64,000 nucleotides of DNA from Zygaena filipendulae (Eukaryota > Arthropoda > Insecta > Lepidoptera > Zygaenidae). Position 1 is the stretch's first letter; each line of letters opens with the position of its first letter. The notes under the pieces were generated by a model, which saw only the letters and a program-made list of their open reading frames with translations, had not been told where the DNA came from and did not search any database. The stretch is taken from contig OU015664.1 of the NCBI GenBank assembly GCA_907165275.2, forward strand, positions 1,822,001 through 1,886,000, read 5' to 3'. Shown in pieces: positions 1-11,349 of the stretch. The translations under genes and the position numbers were made by a program.

Positions 1-230
1 AAGTTATGATCTGCTGCTAAGTAGGTATAATAATTGTACCTAATGCTTGGACATTATCATCCAACGCCACCTGGTGCCAAACTAAACAGCTTGTAATAAA
101 GGTACCAGACAACAGATATAATACTTGTATAGGTATATTTTTTTAATATTAAGCGAAATAATTTTGAAGGTTCTCATCGTATCGTGAGTCTAGGAATGGG
201 ATCAGTAGAAAAACAAAGAAACCGAACATT

Positions 231-559
231 GGGCATGTTGACTAATTTTTATTTTTTAGTCCGCCTTGAAGATTATTAAAAAATATTGGAAACGTATTTT
301 TTCTTTTTTTACGTAAACAAAAAATAACGGCGATATATTGAGTTGAAATTCCGCGTGACGTCACTATTCTGACAGTTTGTATAGCGGTTTTAGCGGTTAG
401 CGACGTCACGACCCCCTCACCCTAAACTTTAATGCGCTTTATCTCTGTATATTTTAATTTATTTAAAAAAAGCAAAAAATACGTGTCTATTGTTTTTTTT
501 TTATTTTCTAACTGACGGATTAATTAGAATTTTGATTTTCAAAAGTAGTCCACATCCCC
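231..559 (+). mobile_element. MITE family A, copy 1 (CRE-bearing foldback)
   Basis: About 330 bp, starting GGGCATGTTGACTA and ending TCCACATCCCC. The two ends are imperfect inverted repeats over more than 70 bp, both holding AGTCCGTC-like and ACACGTATTTTT blocks. The middle carries TGACGTCAC and GACGTCACG about 55 bp apart around a GTTTGTATAGCGG core. Eight further copies occur in this window. No coding capacity, so a non-autonomous element; superfamily not determined. Confidence 0.85.
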
Positions 560-623
560 ATTAAAAAAAAGTCAATAAAAACGAAAGAGGTACCGTACCG
601 CCGCCTCGTCACAACTTCCTTAC

Positions 624-755
624 CTGGTGAGGGCGCGTGGACCACAGTGGGCGGCTCCTGGAAGAGAGTGGCTCTCTGCTGCGGAGACAGCAGCGCCAGG
701 GTCTCTATATTGTCGCGGAGCGAGTCGAAGAATGAGCCGACGTCATTAAGGACCC
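624..755 (-). CDS. Putative internal coding exon of an unidentified gene
   Basis: On the minus strand a GC-richer block is bounded by an acceptor (TCCTGCAG before 755) and a strong donor (CACCAG then GTAAGG at 623-618). Only one of three frames is open across it. That frame needs one base from the previous exon and reads VLNDVGSFFDSLRDN, then a stretch ending HAPSP. Composition contrasts with the AT-rich surroundings. I do not recognise the family. Downstream exons would lie off the left edge and upstream exons to the right. It does not join in phase to the other orphan exon at 8144-8330, so at least one exon is missing or they belong to different genes. Confidence 0.45.
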
Positions 756-1308
756 CTGCAGGACAAGAATTTGCATTCAGAAATCTACTGGTAATTCACA
801 AAACTAAAACTGACTTCAGCTGATTTCAAAGATCTTTTTGTATGGGAAAACTATGGACATAAAATCTTTTATTACTATCGGTGCCCCCTACTTCAAAAAA
901 GTCCATAGACGTATCATAATGTCTAGAGTCTAGAGACTAGTCTAGTCTAGAGACTTTAAAGAATACGTTTAGACTCTAGACGTTTTCTCTAGTTTCAGTA
1001 GGTCAAAGAGGGCAAAATGGAGTCACAATATGGAGTATAGTAAACACTTAAGTATCTCAAATTTCCCTTTTTATTAAATTTGTTTATTAAATTTGTTATT
1101 ATTCAGTATAAAAAAAACGAAGACCGTTAATTTTCAAAGAATCTTTCATTTGAAACGGTACAGCACTCTCATTTTTGAAAAGTATGAGTGAATAATTCTA
1201 TTTGCGTAGGTAGGTACCTACTTGTGTCTACGACCGCGGGGTCGAATTTCTATTATTAAAATGAAAATGCATTACATAATTCTCTTTTCCCAAAATTTCA
1301 ATAGGTGT
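756..1308. other. No gene seen; TCTAGA-rich stretch
   Basis: AT-rich non-coding DNA. Bases about 917-985 repeat GTCTAGA/TCTAGAGAC in both orientations, a self-complementary low-complexity patch. Nothing else is supportable. Confidence 0.5.
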
Positions 1309-2790
1309 AAGTAGAAGAAGAAGAAGAAAATACATTTATTTCAGCACAACACACAAGAAAGAGAAACAAACATCAACAGTGCCTAATCTAAAGAAACATA
1401 GATAATATCTCTTGCATGCTCTGCCGAAAGGGTCACCAACTCAGCATTAGCTAGGTGCGGGAACACCTAGCGCTGGTTTTCAGTTGGCAGCCCGCTGTCA
1501 CGCACGGACGGGGGTAACAAAAGAAGAGTTACAGAAAAAAATGATACTATACATATAAATACAAGTACACCAACTAAACATAAAAAATATAAAAGATAAA
1601 TAATGTAGAAAAATACAGGTAAATAATTCTTACTGAAATAAACAATACATACAAAGTACTTAAACATTATAAATACTGTAAGATCTGTAATACACTACTT
1701 ATAATACAATAATTATAATACAATACTTTTAGTACAATGAAACTAAATTAAGAAATAAATAGAATAATAAAATAGCATTTTCCAATATTACCACAGAACA
1801 AAATAATAGTACAAAAATATAATAAATAAAAAAAAAAGACTGTTAACGACCACCTCGCCACAACAACACACGCCATTGTGGTTAAGATCTCCGTCTGCAT
1901 GAAGGTGGGCACCTTTTGTAAACAAGAAATAATTTTTATTTTTGTTTTGGGGATAGTACGGTAGTGTGTGAAGGTGATTTATTATAAACATTGTACGAGT
2001 ATAAATATAAGAAACAATCAATTTTAAAAATTTAAGATTTATCAAAAGTATAATCAAGACGATTCCACTTACACCAAGGAAAATAATGAGGGTAAGTAGT
2101 AAAAATATGTGAAAAACCAAAAACTAAATAAGACTTAAATGACAGACAAATTAAAATTGATAGATTCGAAGGAAATTTGTTTTGAAAGAAGAAATTGTTT
2201 TAATTTTGTTCTAAAACCATGAATACTTTGCAGTTCTTTTATTGGCGGTGGAATATTGTTCCAAATCTTTGAAGCCGCATACCTGAAACTACCACGAAAT
2301 GAAGCAGATCGGTGCGAAGGGGTAGCCAGCTTCTTCGCGCACCGTCTACCCTCACGCTGATGGTGACTTTTTACCCACGAAATCTTCGAGTACAGGTATG
2401 GGGGGCACTTAGTGGTGAGAACTCCAAAGAGAAGACAGGCAAGGTGCAGTTTACGACGCAATTTCATCTTAAGTATAAAGTGTTTATTAAAAAATGGTGT
2501 GACGTGACTTCTTGGTGGAATATTGAAACAAAATCTAGCACACGCATTCTGCACCCTCTGTAGCATCTTCTCAGTGCGAGCTAGCAGCCTAGGGCCGTAT
2601 ACCACGTCACCATAATTTAATTTTGACAAGATAATGGAGTCCACAAGCTGAATGCGCATCTGTTGGCTTAGGTAGGGGCGCATCTTATACAGTACTTTTA
2701 GTCTATAAAAACAGTTCTGCACACAATTCGCTAAATGATTTTCAAATCTTAGGGACTGATCCATCAACAAGTACATAGCTTTCTATTATT
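1309..2790 (-). mobile_element. 5'-truncated non-LTR retrotransposon (LINE)
   Basis: On the minus strand the unit begins inside an ORF2 C-terminal region near 2790, runs through its stop at 2135, has about 800 bp of 3' UTR, and ends with an AATAAA-like signal (complement of 1332-1340) and a (CTT)n tail at 1312-1328. Loss of the 5' end and a simple-repeat 3' tail are typical of LINE insertions. The C-terminal pattern, with IWNNIPPPI followed by a KLKQFLL tail, points to a CR1/Jockey-like clade; the exact clade is not resolved. Confidence 0.75.
2135..2776 (-). pseudogene. LINE reverse transcriptase C-terminal remnant
   Basis: 213 codons read uninterrupted. Recognisable pieces are the post-catalytic thumb region (SKLNYGDVVYG, then LQRVQNACARF) and the family's C-terminal module (ASKIWNNIPPPI, then a basic FLL tail). 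The catalytic YxDD block and the endonuclease would lie upstream and are absent, because the copy is truncated near 2790. No longer self-sufficient, although this stretch has kept its frame, so the insertion may be fairly recent. Confidence 0.8.
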
Positions 2791-2967
2791 TCCGAATAAA
2801 TAAAAAAAAAATTCAGGCAGTTAATTTTTTTATAAAGGAAACCGACGGGCATAACAGCTCTATACGGTAAAAAGGGGTGAATAGAACTCCAGCAGGTGAA
2901 TAGAGATGTGTCTTGTGTTACCAGTAGCTATATAGTACGTAGATATAAATAGGTACGTATATCTTTA

Positions 2968-3165
2968 ATATTATAAATGCGAGAGTTTATTTGTTTGTTA
3001 CGCTATGTTACTGCTTTACTATACCTACTCAACCGATCGTCATGAAATTTTGCGTACACGTTGTCAGGCAGGGGTTTAGAAAGGGACATATTAGGGTACT
3101 TTTCTCCCGGAATTCTTGCGGTACCTAACTCCAAAATTAACGCGGCTGAAACTGTTGGGAACACG
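2968..3165 (+). mobile_element. Helitron-like short repeat (Lep1 type)
   Basis: Begins near TAATATTATAAATGCGAGAG. It contains the family core CCGATCGTCATGAAATTTTG and a TTCTCCCGGAATTC segment, and decays before the terminal CCGCGG hairpin. Non-coding. Confidence 0.65.
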
Positions 3166-3261
3166 TATATAGATGTGTATAGATATTTGTTCTCAACAAC
3201 AATGTAACAAGAGAGGCGATTTGGCGAACACTGTAAGCCTTTCTTGTTTTGAATAAATAAA

Positions 3262-3458
3262 TAAATATACCCGCGTTAATTTCGGAGTTCCTGCGGGAAT
3301 TCCGGGACAAAAAGTACCTTAAATCCTTCTCTGTACCCCTGAAAATGTGTATACAAAATTTCATGATGATCGGTTGAGCCGTTAAGGCGTGAAAGCGTAA
3401 CAGACAGACAGATAGACAGACAGAGTTACTTTCACATTTATAATATTAGTAGGGAAGT
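3262..3458 (-). mobile_element. Helitron-like short repeat (Lep1 type), reverse
   Basis: Reverse-oriented copy from CCCGCGTTAATTTCGGAG through AATTTCATGATGATCGG, a (GACA)n patch, and ATTTATAATATTAGTAGG at the far end. The CTAG terminus is missing. Confidence 0.7.
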
Positions 3459-3649
3459 AGGGATAAACCCACTCTGGTTAGATTAACCGCCTCATGGCGT
3501 GACCACGTGTCTGGACAATCATTTGATTGCCAACTTAATTCAATTACCGAGTGGGCCGATGCAATAGAACACATCATGTACAGGATGCTTACAAAGATTA
3601 CAGCCAAACACAAAGTTGATTATCGTCATGTAGGTACTTATCCCAACTT

Positions 3650-3850
3650 ATTAAATGCGAATGTCTGTTTGTTTGTTTGTGACGCTTTCACGCCTTTACT
3701 GGATACACTCAACCGATCATCATGAAATTTCGTATACACATCGTCAGGGATACCTACAGAGAAAGATATAGGGTAGGTAGATACGGTTTATCCAAAATCG
3801 TAAAGCATTCATTGGAGGGAAGGAATTTGGGTACACGTATATCTACACGT
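3650..3850 (+). mobile_element. Helitron-like fragment
   Basis: Contains TTAAATGCGAATGTCTGTTTG, CCGATCATCATGAAATTTCG and CATCGTCAGGGATACC in family order. The 3' half is diverged. Confidence 0.5.
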
Positions 3851-4098
3851 CTAAATTATACCACAATATCCATCCTGTATAATGAAGCCTTCCTGTATAT
3901 GACTGTATTAGCTGGTTGTTGTGATGAAATTATCTTGATATTGCTAGCTTCGAGATAATACCCTAATTCCAAGAAGTGTGGTGTCGGCACGATCACACTA
4001 ATAAATAGGTACCAATCCAACGCAATCCACATACCTAGTGATCCTAAAACTCTATTAATCTTTAGGTTATCCGCAAGATCACAATGCCTTCACAAATC

Positions 4099-4410
4099 GG
4101 GATGTTGACTACTTTTGAAAATCAAAATTCTAATTAGTCCGTCAGGTAGAAAATAAAAAAAACAATAGACATGTATTTTTTGCTTTTTCAAATAAATTAA
4201 AATATACAGAGATAAAGCGCATTAAAGTTTAGGGTGAGGGGGTCGTGACGTCACTAACCGCTAAAACCGCCATACAAACTGTCCGGATAGTGACGTCACG
4301 CGAAATTACAACTCAATGTATCGCTGTAATTTTTTGATTACGTAAATAATACGTGTCCTATATTTTTTATTATTCTACAAGGCGGGCTAAAAAAAATAGT
4401 CAACATGCCC
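4099..4410 (-). mobile_element. MITE family A, copy 2
   Basis: Reverse-oriented copy, GGGATGTTGACTAC to TAGTCAACATGCCC, with GTGACGTCAC and GTGACGTCACG flanking the CCGCCATACAAAC core. Confidence 0.85.
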
Positions 4411-6329
4411 AATTTAAAAATTGATTTTTGTATGTAAGGTACAACTGTATACATATAGTATATTTTTTACAAGCTGCTGTTTCCTGCGTTCATTTCAGAG
4501 TATCCGCGGAAATTTCGAGATAATAAAAAGTACCCTATGTCCTTTTCTGTACCCACTCCAGACAAACATAATGATCGGTTGTGCTATTTATGCGTCAAAG
4601 CGCAACAAACAAACTCACATTGGCATTGAAAACATTGTTGATGGTGTTTTTTTACTGAAATTGAAACAACGCGACGGACATAACCGCTAAAGATGAAGGC
4701 ACATATAATATAAAGGCAATTATTATCTTTGAAGAATTCAAATTTAGAGATAATTCATACACTCGATAACAAAATATCGTCTATGGAACAATCGAAGGAA
4801 ATTATAATTTGTGATTCGATAGGATTTCAAGTTTTTATTTTTTGGTTTGACGAGTTACCCATTTTACTACATATCGTACCCCATTTGGTGTTTCCATTGC
4901 CCTACAAATGGCGATTTTGCCATGTGACCGACCAGCGGCCAGATTAATGGCATGTGTTTACATGTGACACACTGAGGCGTCAGCATGAATCTTATTGCCA
5001 GTACAGAAAAGCGACAAAACTTCACGAACGCTAAAGCAAACGCTAAAGACATTTGTTTTGAGGAGTAGGTTTTAAAGATCTATTCCCGACGCCCTAATCG
5101 CACGCCCACTAAATGCAGCCCGTGTTTCCTCTTAAATAGATGCTGCTTATTGACTGGAATAGATAGCTTACTTGCCCGTTGGCCCCCTATGACATAAAAA
5201 AGAGGTAATTTTCGGTTTTAGAATTCGCAGTGCTGTCCATGTTTGTGCGCTCAGCGTGTTGTTTGGTTAGGGCAGTTTAGGGCTAGACACCGTGGGCGGA
5301 GTGAATTGAAATCTATGGTATGTACAGTACCTACAGTGAGATAGATAACGCAAGTTCCTAATCTATTGAACCACAGTTTTATTCCAACCGTAACGCCATT
5401 AAAAGATTGTTGTGATTATTTGTTGGCTTGCAATTAGGTACGTTATTTGAAAGTAATAGGTAAGTAGTTCTTTTAAAACATCATGTAGGTACGTAGGTAA
5501 TTCACCATTTTGAGTAATTCAAACTTATAATAAAGCATAATATTTTGTTTGCTTTCCAATTCAGTTTCCATATCCTATGTTATCCATTGTAATTTCGGCT
5601 TCACGTCATGCAGTTTATAAAATCGCAATTTAAATGAGTACCTATTTGAAAGTAAGATTATAATAAAACAGTTATAGAGACGATGGTAAAACTCTAGCAC
5701 TTTGAATTCAAAAGGCATAGATCATGGAGGAGCTGGTTGGTGTCCTCCGTAGCTTGGATGCACTCTTCGCGTAGTCTATTCCACCAAATGTATCTGTACC
5801 CGTACCCTGCTATTTAGTTGACATTTGGCTTTAGTTTTTGGATTTAAATGCGGGTGTGGTTAGCCGGTACGAAATTAGATGTTTTGTAAACAGTTGTTAA
5901 CTTGTAAGTGCCAATTAAATTTAATCACTGATAGTTTACACTATCTGTATATCTTTCACGGCATACCTACCAGTTTTATTGTATTGCGAATGTATAAAAA
6001 AAATAAGATAAAGAGATCTTAGATCTCACATCTTTCACTAAAGTTAGCTTTTAAATAAATAGCTGAATTCATTGTGATTCTATACTATAGTCTCTATCTA
6101 TTGGTGAAAACCGCATGATAATCACTAGTTTTTGAGTTTATCGCGAACAGACAGCGCGAGCGACTTCATTTTACACTATGTAAAGATTAATCAATATTTA
6201 GGAACATTATTTCGCACGTTTTGGCGGTAGCCAAAAATTAGGTTTATTCACAAATAATTTATCTTTTATTTAGTACCTAAAAGGACAGCAGAATGGAGAA
6301 ACGGCTTTCGGAGAACCGTTGTGGAATCT
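4411..6329. other. Gene-free stretch
   Basis: No spliceable or protein-like reading frame could be supported. Short open frames here (for example around 4867-5052) have no recognisable motif. A GC-richer patch near 5220-5310 and another near 5720-5820 stand out slightly but cannot be assigned. Confidence 0.4.
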
Positions 6330-6600
6330 TGATGTGCATGGGCGTGTGCGTGTGCGTTTGCGTGGTCGTGTGCGTGAGCGGAGGTGTGGGCGTGGGCGTG
6401 GGCGTGGGTGTGTATGTGATGTGCTGCACCCGGCGTTGCTTACCGACGCCGACATAAGGCGTGACTGCCTTACCAAGCGCGGGCGCGGGCTGCCGCCGCC
6501 GGCGTCCCGCGTTCAGCGCAGTCGCCACCGCCGACCGCTTCTCCGACCGCGCTCTGGGAACAAACCACTTAAGGTCAACCTGAGATGCGGTTTATTGGCG
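6330..6600. other. CpG-rich patch with GTGGGC/GTGCGT repeats
   Basis: Bases 6330-6415 are a degenerate (GTGNGY)n tract, and 6440-6560 is strongly GC- and CpG-rich compared with the flanks. Open frames on both strands are by-products of composition. On the minus strand a GTAAGG donor-like site follows an arginine-rich frame, so a 5' exon or promoter is possible but unproven. Confidence 0.35.
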
Positions 6601-6659
6601 TAGCTAGGGATTTTAAAGAGAAATGTAGTGATGTAATTAACTCACTATTAATAAATGTG

Positions 6660-6830
6660 AATTAAGAATTTATTTGTTTGCTTGTTACGCTCTTACGCCT
6701 TAACTATTCTGTCGATTATCATGAAATTTTGCATACACGTTGTTAGGGATACAGAGAAAGACATAGGGTACTTTTTCCGGCGGGAACTCTGAAATTAACG
6801 CTTGTGGAACAGCGAGGAACAGCTTGTTGA
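6660..6830 (+). mobile_element. Helitron-like fragment
   Basis: Family core ATCATGAAATTTTGCATACA and CGTTGTTAGGGATACAGAG, then CGGCGGGAACTCTGAAATTA; ends GGAACAGCTTG in place of CAGCTAG. Confidence 0.6.
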
Positions 6831-7810
6831 AAGTTTTAGGAAGTTATGAGCGTTAATTGCTTGTTATAAGTGTCGCGACTCTACATTGCCTCTTCGGTAT
6901 GCAATTAACAGGCATAGGTCGATATTCATGGAACTGAAAGTGTGGTTGAACAACTAAATATCATACGTCTGGTAATATCGCGCCGTTCCACGCACACATC
7001 GGTTGTTTTTGTCTTCAAATTCGAACTGAATTTTGAATGACACTATCGCTCTATGCTCTTTGGGTTAAATAATCTTGTCTCCATGACTGTAGAAGCGAAA
7101 GTGTACCTAGATCTTGGCAGTCAATTGTTTATTGTGACGCACTCGTACAACTAAACGGTTTTCTAAGAATTCTTGTTACTAATCTACTCAGCCCACATCA
7201 ACCCACGTTAATTTATCGTGCCACTTCACGGGAAAATCTTTGACTCACTGAGTTTTATTGAGTCCTAATTATATGAGCGACGTATAGGGATTCAGAGCAG
7301 TTTGTGCAATTTCACTGGAAATCACTAGAAAACGCAATAATTAGGACTATTTAGTATTTACTATAGTTATTGCCACAAAACGAGCAAATTATAGGTTTGT
7401 TATGTAATTTTACTAACATTACTATGGATGAGACTTGTCTTATGATAAACAATTTAAAACAATAGGAATTATTGGACCTTTGTCCAACTGAAAAAGTCAT
7501 AAAAATGTATGTACCTGTACATGATCCAACCTATGCAATGGACTTGCAGTCCGTGGTTTTACTCATGTTTTAGATTCCTCACAGAAGAAATCTTGTCGAA
7601 GAAGTCTAGTCTGCATTCATGGAGTTCGAATATCGAACAATATTTTTACAGTGTTCGTTTTGTTCAATAATTGAAAATTATTTATCTATCAATATTATCT
7701 TTACCTGCTATCCTTACTATATAATATGTAAAGTAAGTTTGTTTGTTTGTTATGCTTTCACGCCTTGAGCTAATCCGTGGGGTGTAGCTGGTAATTTATT
7801 TTAGATAATT

Positions 7811-8128
7811 GGGTAGTTTCCGGGGTATGAAAATCAAAACTCTAATTAGTCCGTCAGTTAAACAATTAAACAATTATAGACACGTATTTTTTGCTTTTTC
7901 AAATTAATGAAAATAAACATAGATAAAGCGCATTAAAGTTTAGGGTCGGGGACTCGTGACGTATGAGCCCCTTATAAAAACTGCACCGGGTTGTGACGTC
8001 ACGGGAAATTTCAACTCAATGCATCGCCGTTATTTTTTTATTACGTTAAAAAAGAAAAAAATACGTGTTCAATATTTTTTTATTAATCTAGGTACACGAC
8101 GGACAAAAAAAAATAGTCAACTAGCCAA
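7811..8128 (-). mobile_element. MITE family A, copy 3 (diverged)
   Basis: Matches the family from GAAAATCAAAACTCTAATTAG to TAGTCAACTAGCC. One of the two TGACGTCAC boxes survives (TGTGACGTCACGG near 7991); the other is mutated to GTGACGTATG. Confidence 0.75.
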
Positions 8129-8143
8129 TTAGGTGGTAAGTAC

Positions 8144-8330
8144 CTTAAAGCATCATCAACGTAAATTCTTCGCGGGTCAACATCGACGTCACTTTCCAGT
8201 GTTCTTGGCTCCAAGTCCGCATCGATTCTTGGTGTTCGGTCCCAGCGGTTGTGCAGCCCGAAAGCCACCCACGGCTTATCCGCCAGTATTCGGAGGAGGT
8301 CCATGCTTTGGACCTCGGCGGTTGTCATTC
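8144..8330 (-). CDS. Putative coding exon of an unidentified gene
   Basis: Minus-strand block with acceptor TTTCTCAATCAG before 8330 and a donor GTACTT at 8143-8138. After two bases completing a codon it reads MTTAEVQSMDLLRILADKPW, continues with an acidic/arginine-rich stretch and ends IYVDDALR. Codons are GC-ending and synonymous-rich, unlike the AT-rich intergenic frames, and no stop occurs. I do not recognise the family. It ends 16 bp from a MITE copy, so the donor should be treated with care. It leaves two bases to the next exon, which does not fit the phase of 624-755. Confidence 0.45.
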
Positions 8331-8869
8331 CTGATTGAGAAATTAAATTATTGCCAAGATTTCAAATTCAAATGCAAAAGATATTCTGTTGTCATTCCCT
8401 ATGTCGAAATGTTTAAAAAATGAAATTTTAATACTGGCTATTTGTTCACAGTGTTGTTGCTAAAGGGAGGTTTGGGTTTCCCTCGGGAACAATGAATAGG
8501 CACATGGTACATAAGACCCTTACAGTGCTGAAACTGTAGCGCGCTATTAAATCGTAGGTAGGTATTTAAGATATTTCGTCTAAAGAAAATCGATAAAGTA
8601 TTTCACGATAATTATGCAGATTGCAACTTAACATAAAAATATATTTTAATTTGAAAACCGCAAAAAATGGTAATTGTTGGCATTTTTTTATTGAACTTTT
8701 TAGTATCAAGTTTAAATACTGCAAAAATATCATCAAAATAAGTATTTCTCCTAAAAAATGCAGACCCGATTCACGATTATTGTGATATAGACGATCGTTA
8801 ATTGTGAATTGACGTCATTGACGTCTGTAATTATCAGTGCTTCCTTGATTAATTATTATTTACTAGCTG

Positions 8870-9135
8870 ACACACGGTAATTTCAGAGTTCCCATGGGAA
8901 TTCCGGGATAAAAAGTACTCTATATTTATGTCACTCATGATCACTGTAGCTTCCTATAAGTGAAAGGATTTTCAAAATCGGTTTAGTAGATCCGGAGATA
9001 GCTGTTCCCTAGCTGTGGGAAATTTGGAGTTCCCGCGGAAATTCCGGGATAAAAAGTACCTACCCTATGACACTCAGGATCACTGTAGCTTCCTGCAAGT
9101 GAAAGAATTTTCAAAATCGGTGCAGTAGATCCAGG
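8870..9135 (-). mobile_element. Helitron-like repeat with duplicated 3' half
   Basis: Two successive reverse copies (about 8880-9000 and 9018-9133) of the segment GGAATTCCGGGATAAAAAGT through TTTCAAAATCGG, indicating an internal tandem duplication. The same arrangement is seen at 36572-36937. Confidence 0.6.
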
Positions 9136-9430
9136 TTGCTCTCATAGATATAGATATCTCCAGACATTATACCAAAGCCATGGAGTGCGGATATAATGAA
9201 TAGCGTGTTAAACATGTGTTAAGCAATTACGTGTCATAACTTTATAACAAAGTGAGTGTTAAAAGCTATAGATACAAAGCTCTATATAAAAACTTAATTA
9301 TAAAAGGCCAGTGGAGAAACTTCATTAGGCAACTTTAATTTTTTTATGTTGTTCATAACATAAAAGAGCATTATATTCATTCCCTTGTGGACGATCCCCC
9401 TGTTTTTTTAATCTGAGCCTACGTAGTTAA

Positions 9431-9964
9431 GGGTGTTCCGTTATTACGGATAACACTGGCCCAGTGCTCGCAGTGATGAGAAATTCATTCAGTTGTAGCG
9501 GACAGTATACTGCCACAGTATCCGCAGTAGGCGACGATGATGATATAATCGTCGCCATTTTTGTGTTATGAACACTGGCGTTTGCTGCTCTCGCGCGATG
9601 GTTTGATCACATGATCAACCTTGGTCAACTGCGTAGGTCGATCGTCAATGAGTGATCAACAGCGTGACATGAAAATGACATGGATGACAGTATATTGGAC
9701 TGCGTTGAGCGTCCCGTTTTAAACCGTAACCAGGGCCGGCAGTCTCGACAACGGTTTGACAATGTTATCGTATCGATTGTTAATTAGGAACAAAAATATC
9801 TTAACGATCAACATTATTACAGAAACTAACATTACATTAAATGCAAGCCTCAACTCGAAACTTGCAATACACGTAATGTTGGTACGGTATAAAGGAACGG
9901 TTTCGCAGCTATTCTAAATTGACGTCATACCTTACAGTGCTATCCGTAATAACGGAACATACCC
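9431..9964. mobile_element. Non-autonomous DNA element with about 30-bp inverted termini
   Basis: Left end GGGTGTTCCGTTATTACGG continues ATAACACTG. The right end is its reverse complement, CAGTGCTATCCGTAATAACGG then AACATACCC. Flanks share AGTTA (offset by one base), a possible target duplication. The interior has no coding frame and includes a GCGACGAT/ATCGTCGC hairpin. Superfamily unknown. Confidence 0.65.
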
Positions 9965-10914
9965 TAAGTTACTGGCCTTAATTACACCGTACAGTGTGTT
10001 TGATATTCACACCATCGCGTCGCGTTAAATAGCATTAAACATAGTTTCAATCTCGCTGAAAGCTTCGCCGCTTTTGGGACTTGTTCGTATCAATAAGTCT
10101 TTAGTGCGACGCTTTTTGTGCCAATTACCAACATACATATTAGACGAGTCGATTAGAGGGTGAATAAAAAGATTGATATTCCCAAGTTTAATTATATAGT
10201 TGACCTCGTTTTTGTGTACCTACTTACGCAACAGAAACCATTGTACTTAGAAATAATATGACTATATTGAAGTCTATATAAACATTACGTTATTTAGTTG
10301 GAATTCAAGAAATCAATTTAGAATAAAAATTGGTTTTACTAACTTTATCTAAAATATTAAATAGGTACCTATCCTATACTATTTAAAAAAACCTTACCTT
10401 ACCACTTATCTTATTACATGAAAGTTTTGTTCACAGAGGTTTGGTATGAGCGAGAAAAAGTATTGAAAGGGCTTGAACTACATTATAGCCACATCACAGC
10501 TAAATTGTAACAAATTGAGATTGTAGTGGATGCTGTCATCCATTACAATGCATTTTCTGTCCGAACTTAATTATATAAAATGCCTACCAACGATCGGTAC
10601 AAACTAACTGCGGCATAAATACGAAAGAATATGTTACAATATAATAGCAAAGTACGAGTTTATTGCAGAATTTCAGTCGCAATACCAATAGTTTTCACAC
10701 AAGCTTTATCCCAATTAATGCGTAGGTGTGAACTGTAGCCGCTGCAAGTGATCCATCAAATAATTGATGGTCAATCAATCAAACGGTAATCAGTACCTAT
10801 CGTTTGATCAATAGAAGAATGTTGCACAAAATTTCTCCTCCGACATAGTTTCGAACAAGCCACTGCTGTTGACGGATTACGTAACGAGAACATTGTAATA
10901 ACTATAGCTGTTGT
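9965..10914. other. Gene-free stretch
   Basis: AT-rich DNA; nothing identifiable on either strand. Confidence 0.4.
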
Positions 10915-11345
10915 TCGCGGTTTCAGGCGTGTTAATTGCGGAGTTCCCGCAGGAATCCCAAGATAAAAAGTGGCCCGTGTCCTTTTCTGTACCCCTGATG
11001 ACAACGTGTGTGCAAAATTTCGTGATGATCGCTTAAGTAGGTACATTCGCATTAGGATTTGATGTTTAGGCTAGAGATTTGACTACATATGACTAAACCT
11101 TTACTCTGACCTGAAAACCTGACTTTAGATTTGTTTCCTTTTCCTTCGCGAACTTGGCACGCTATACTTAACATTTTGAAGGCGCATTTTAGTTTATTTA
11201 TTTGTTCGTTTGTTTGTTCAACTGTGCAACCGATCGTTATAAAATTTTGCATACACGTGGTACGGAGAAGGGTACATGGGGCACTTTTATCCCGGAATTC
11301 CCGCGGAAACTCCGAAATTAATGTAGGAGAAAATACAGGGAACAG
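10915..11345. mobile_element. Two Helitron-like fragments in opposite orientation
   Basis: Reverse fragment at about 10920-11045 (GGAGTTCCCGCAGGAATCCC to AATTTCGTGATGATCG) and forward fragment at about 11205-11345 (CGATCGTTATAAAATTTTGC to GAACAGCTAG). Spacer of about 160 bp shows nothing else. Confidence 0.6.
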
Positions 11346-11349
11346 CTAG

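Noticed and set aside
6270..6603. Arginine- and proline-rich frames on both strands
   Set aside because: Produced by the (GTGNGY)n tract and CpG-rich composition; no domain or conserved motif.
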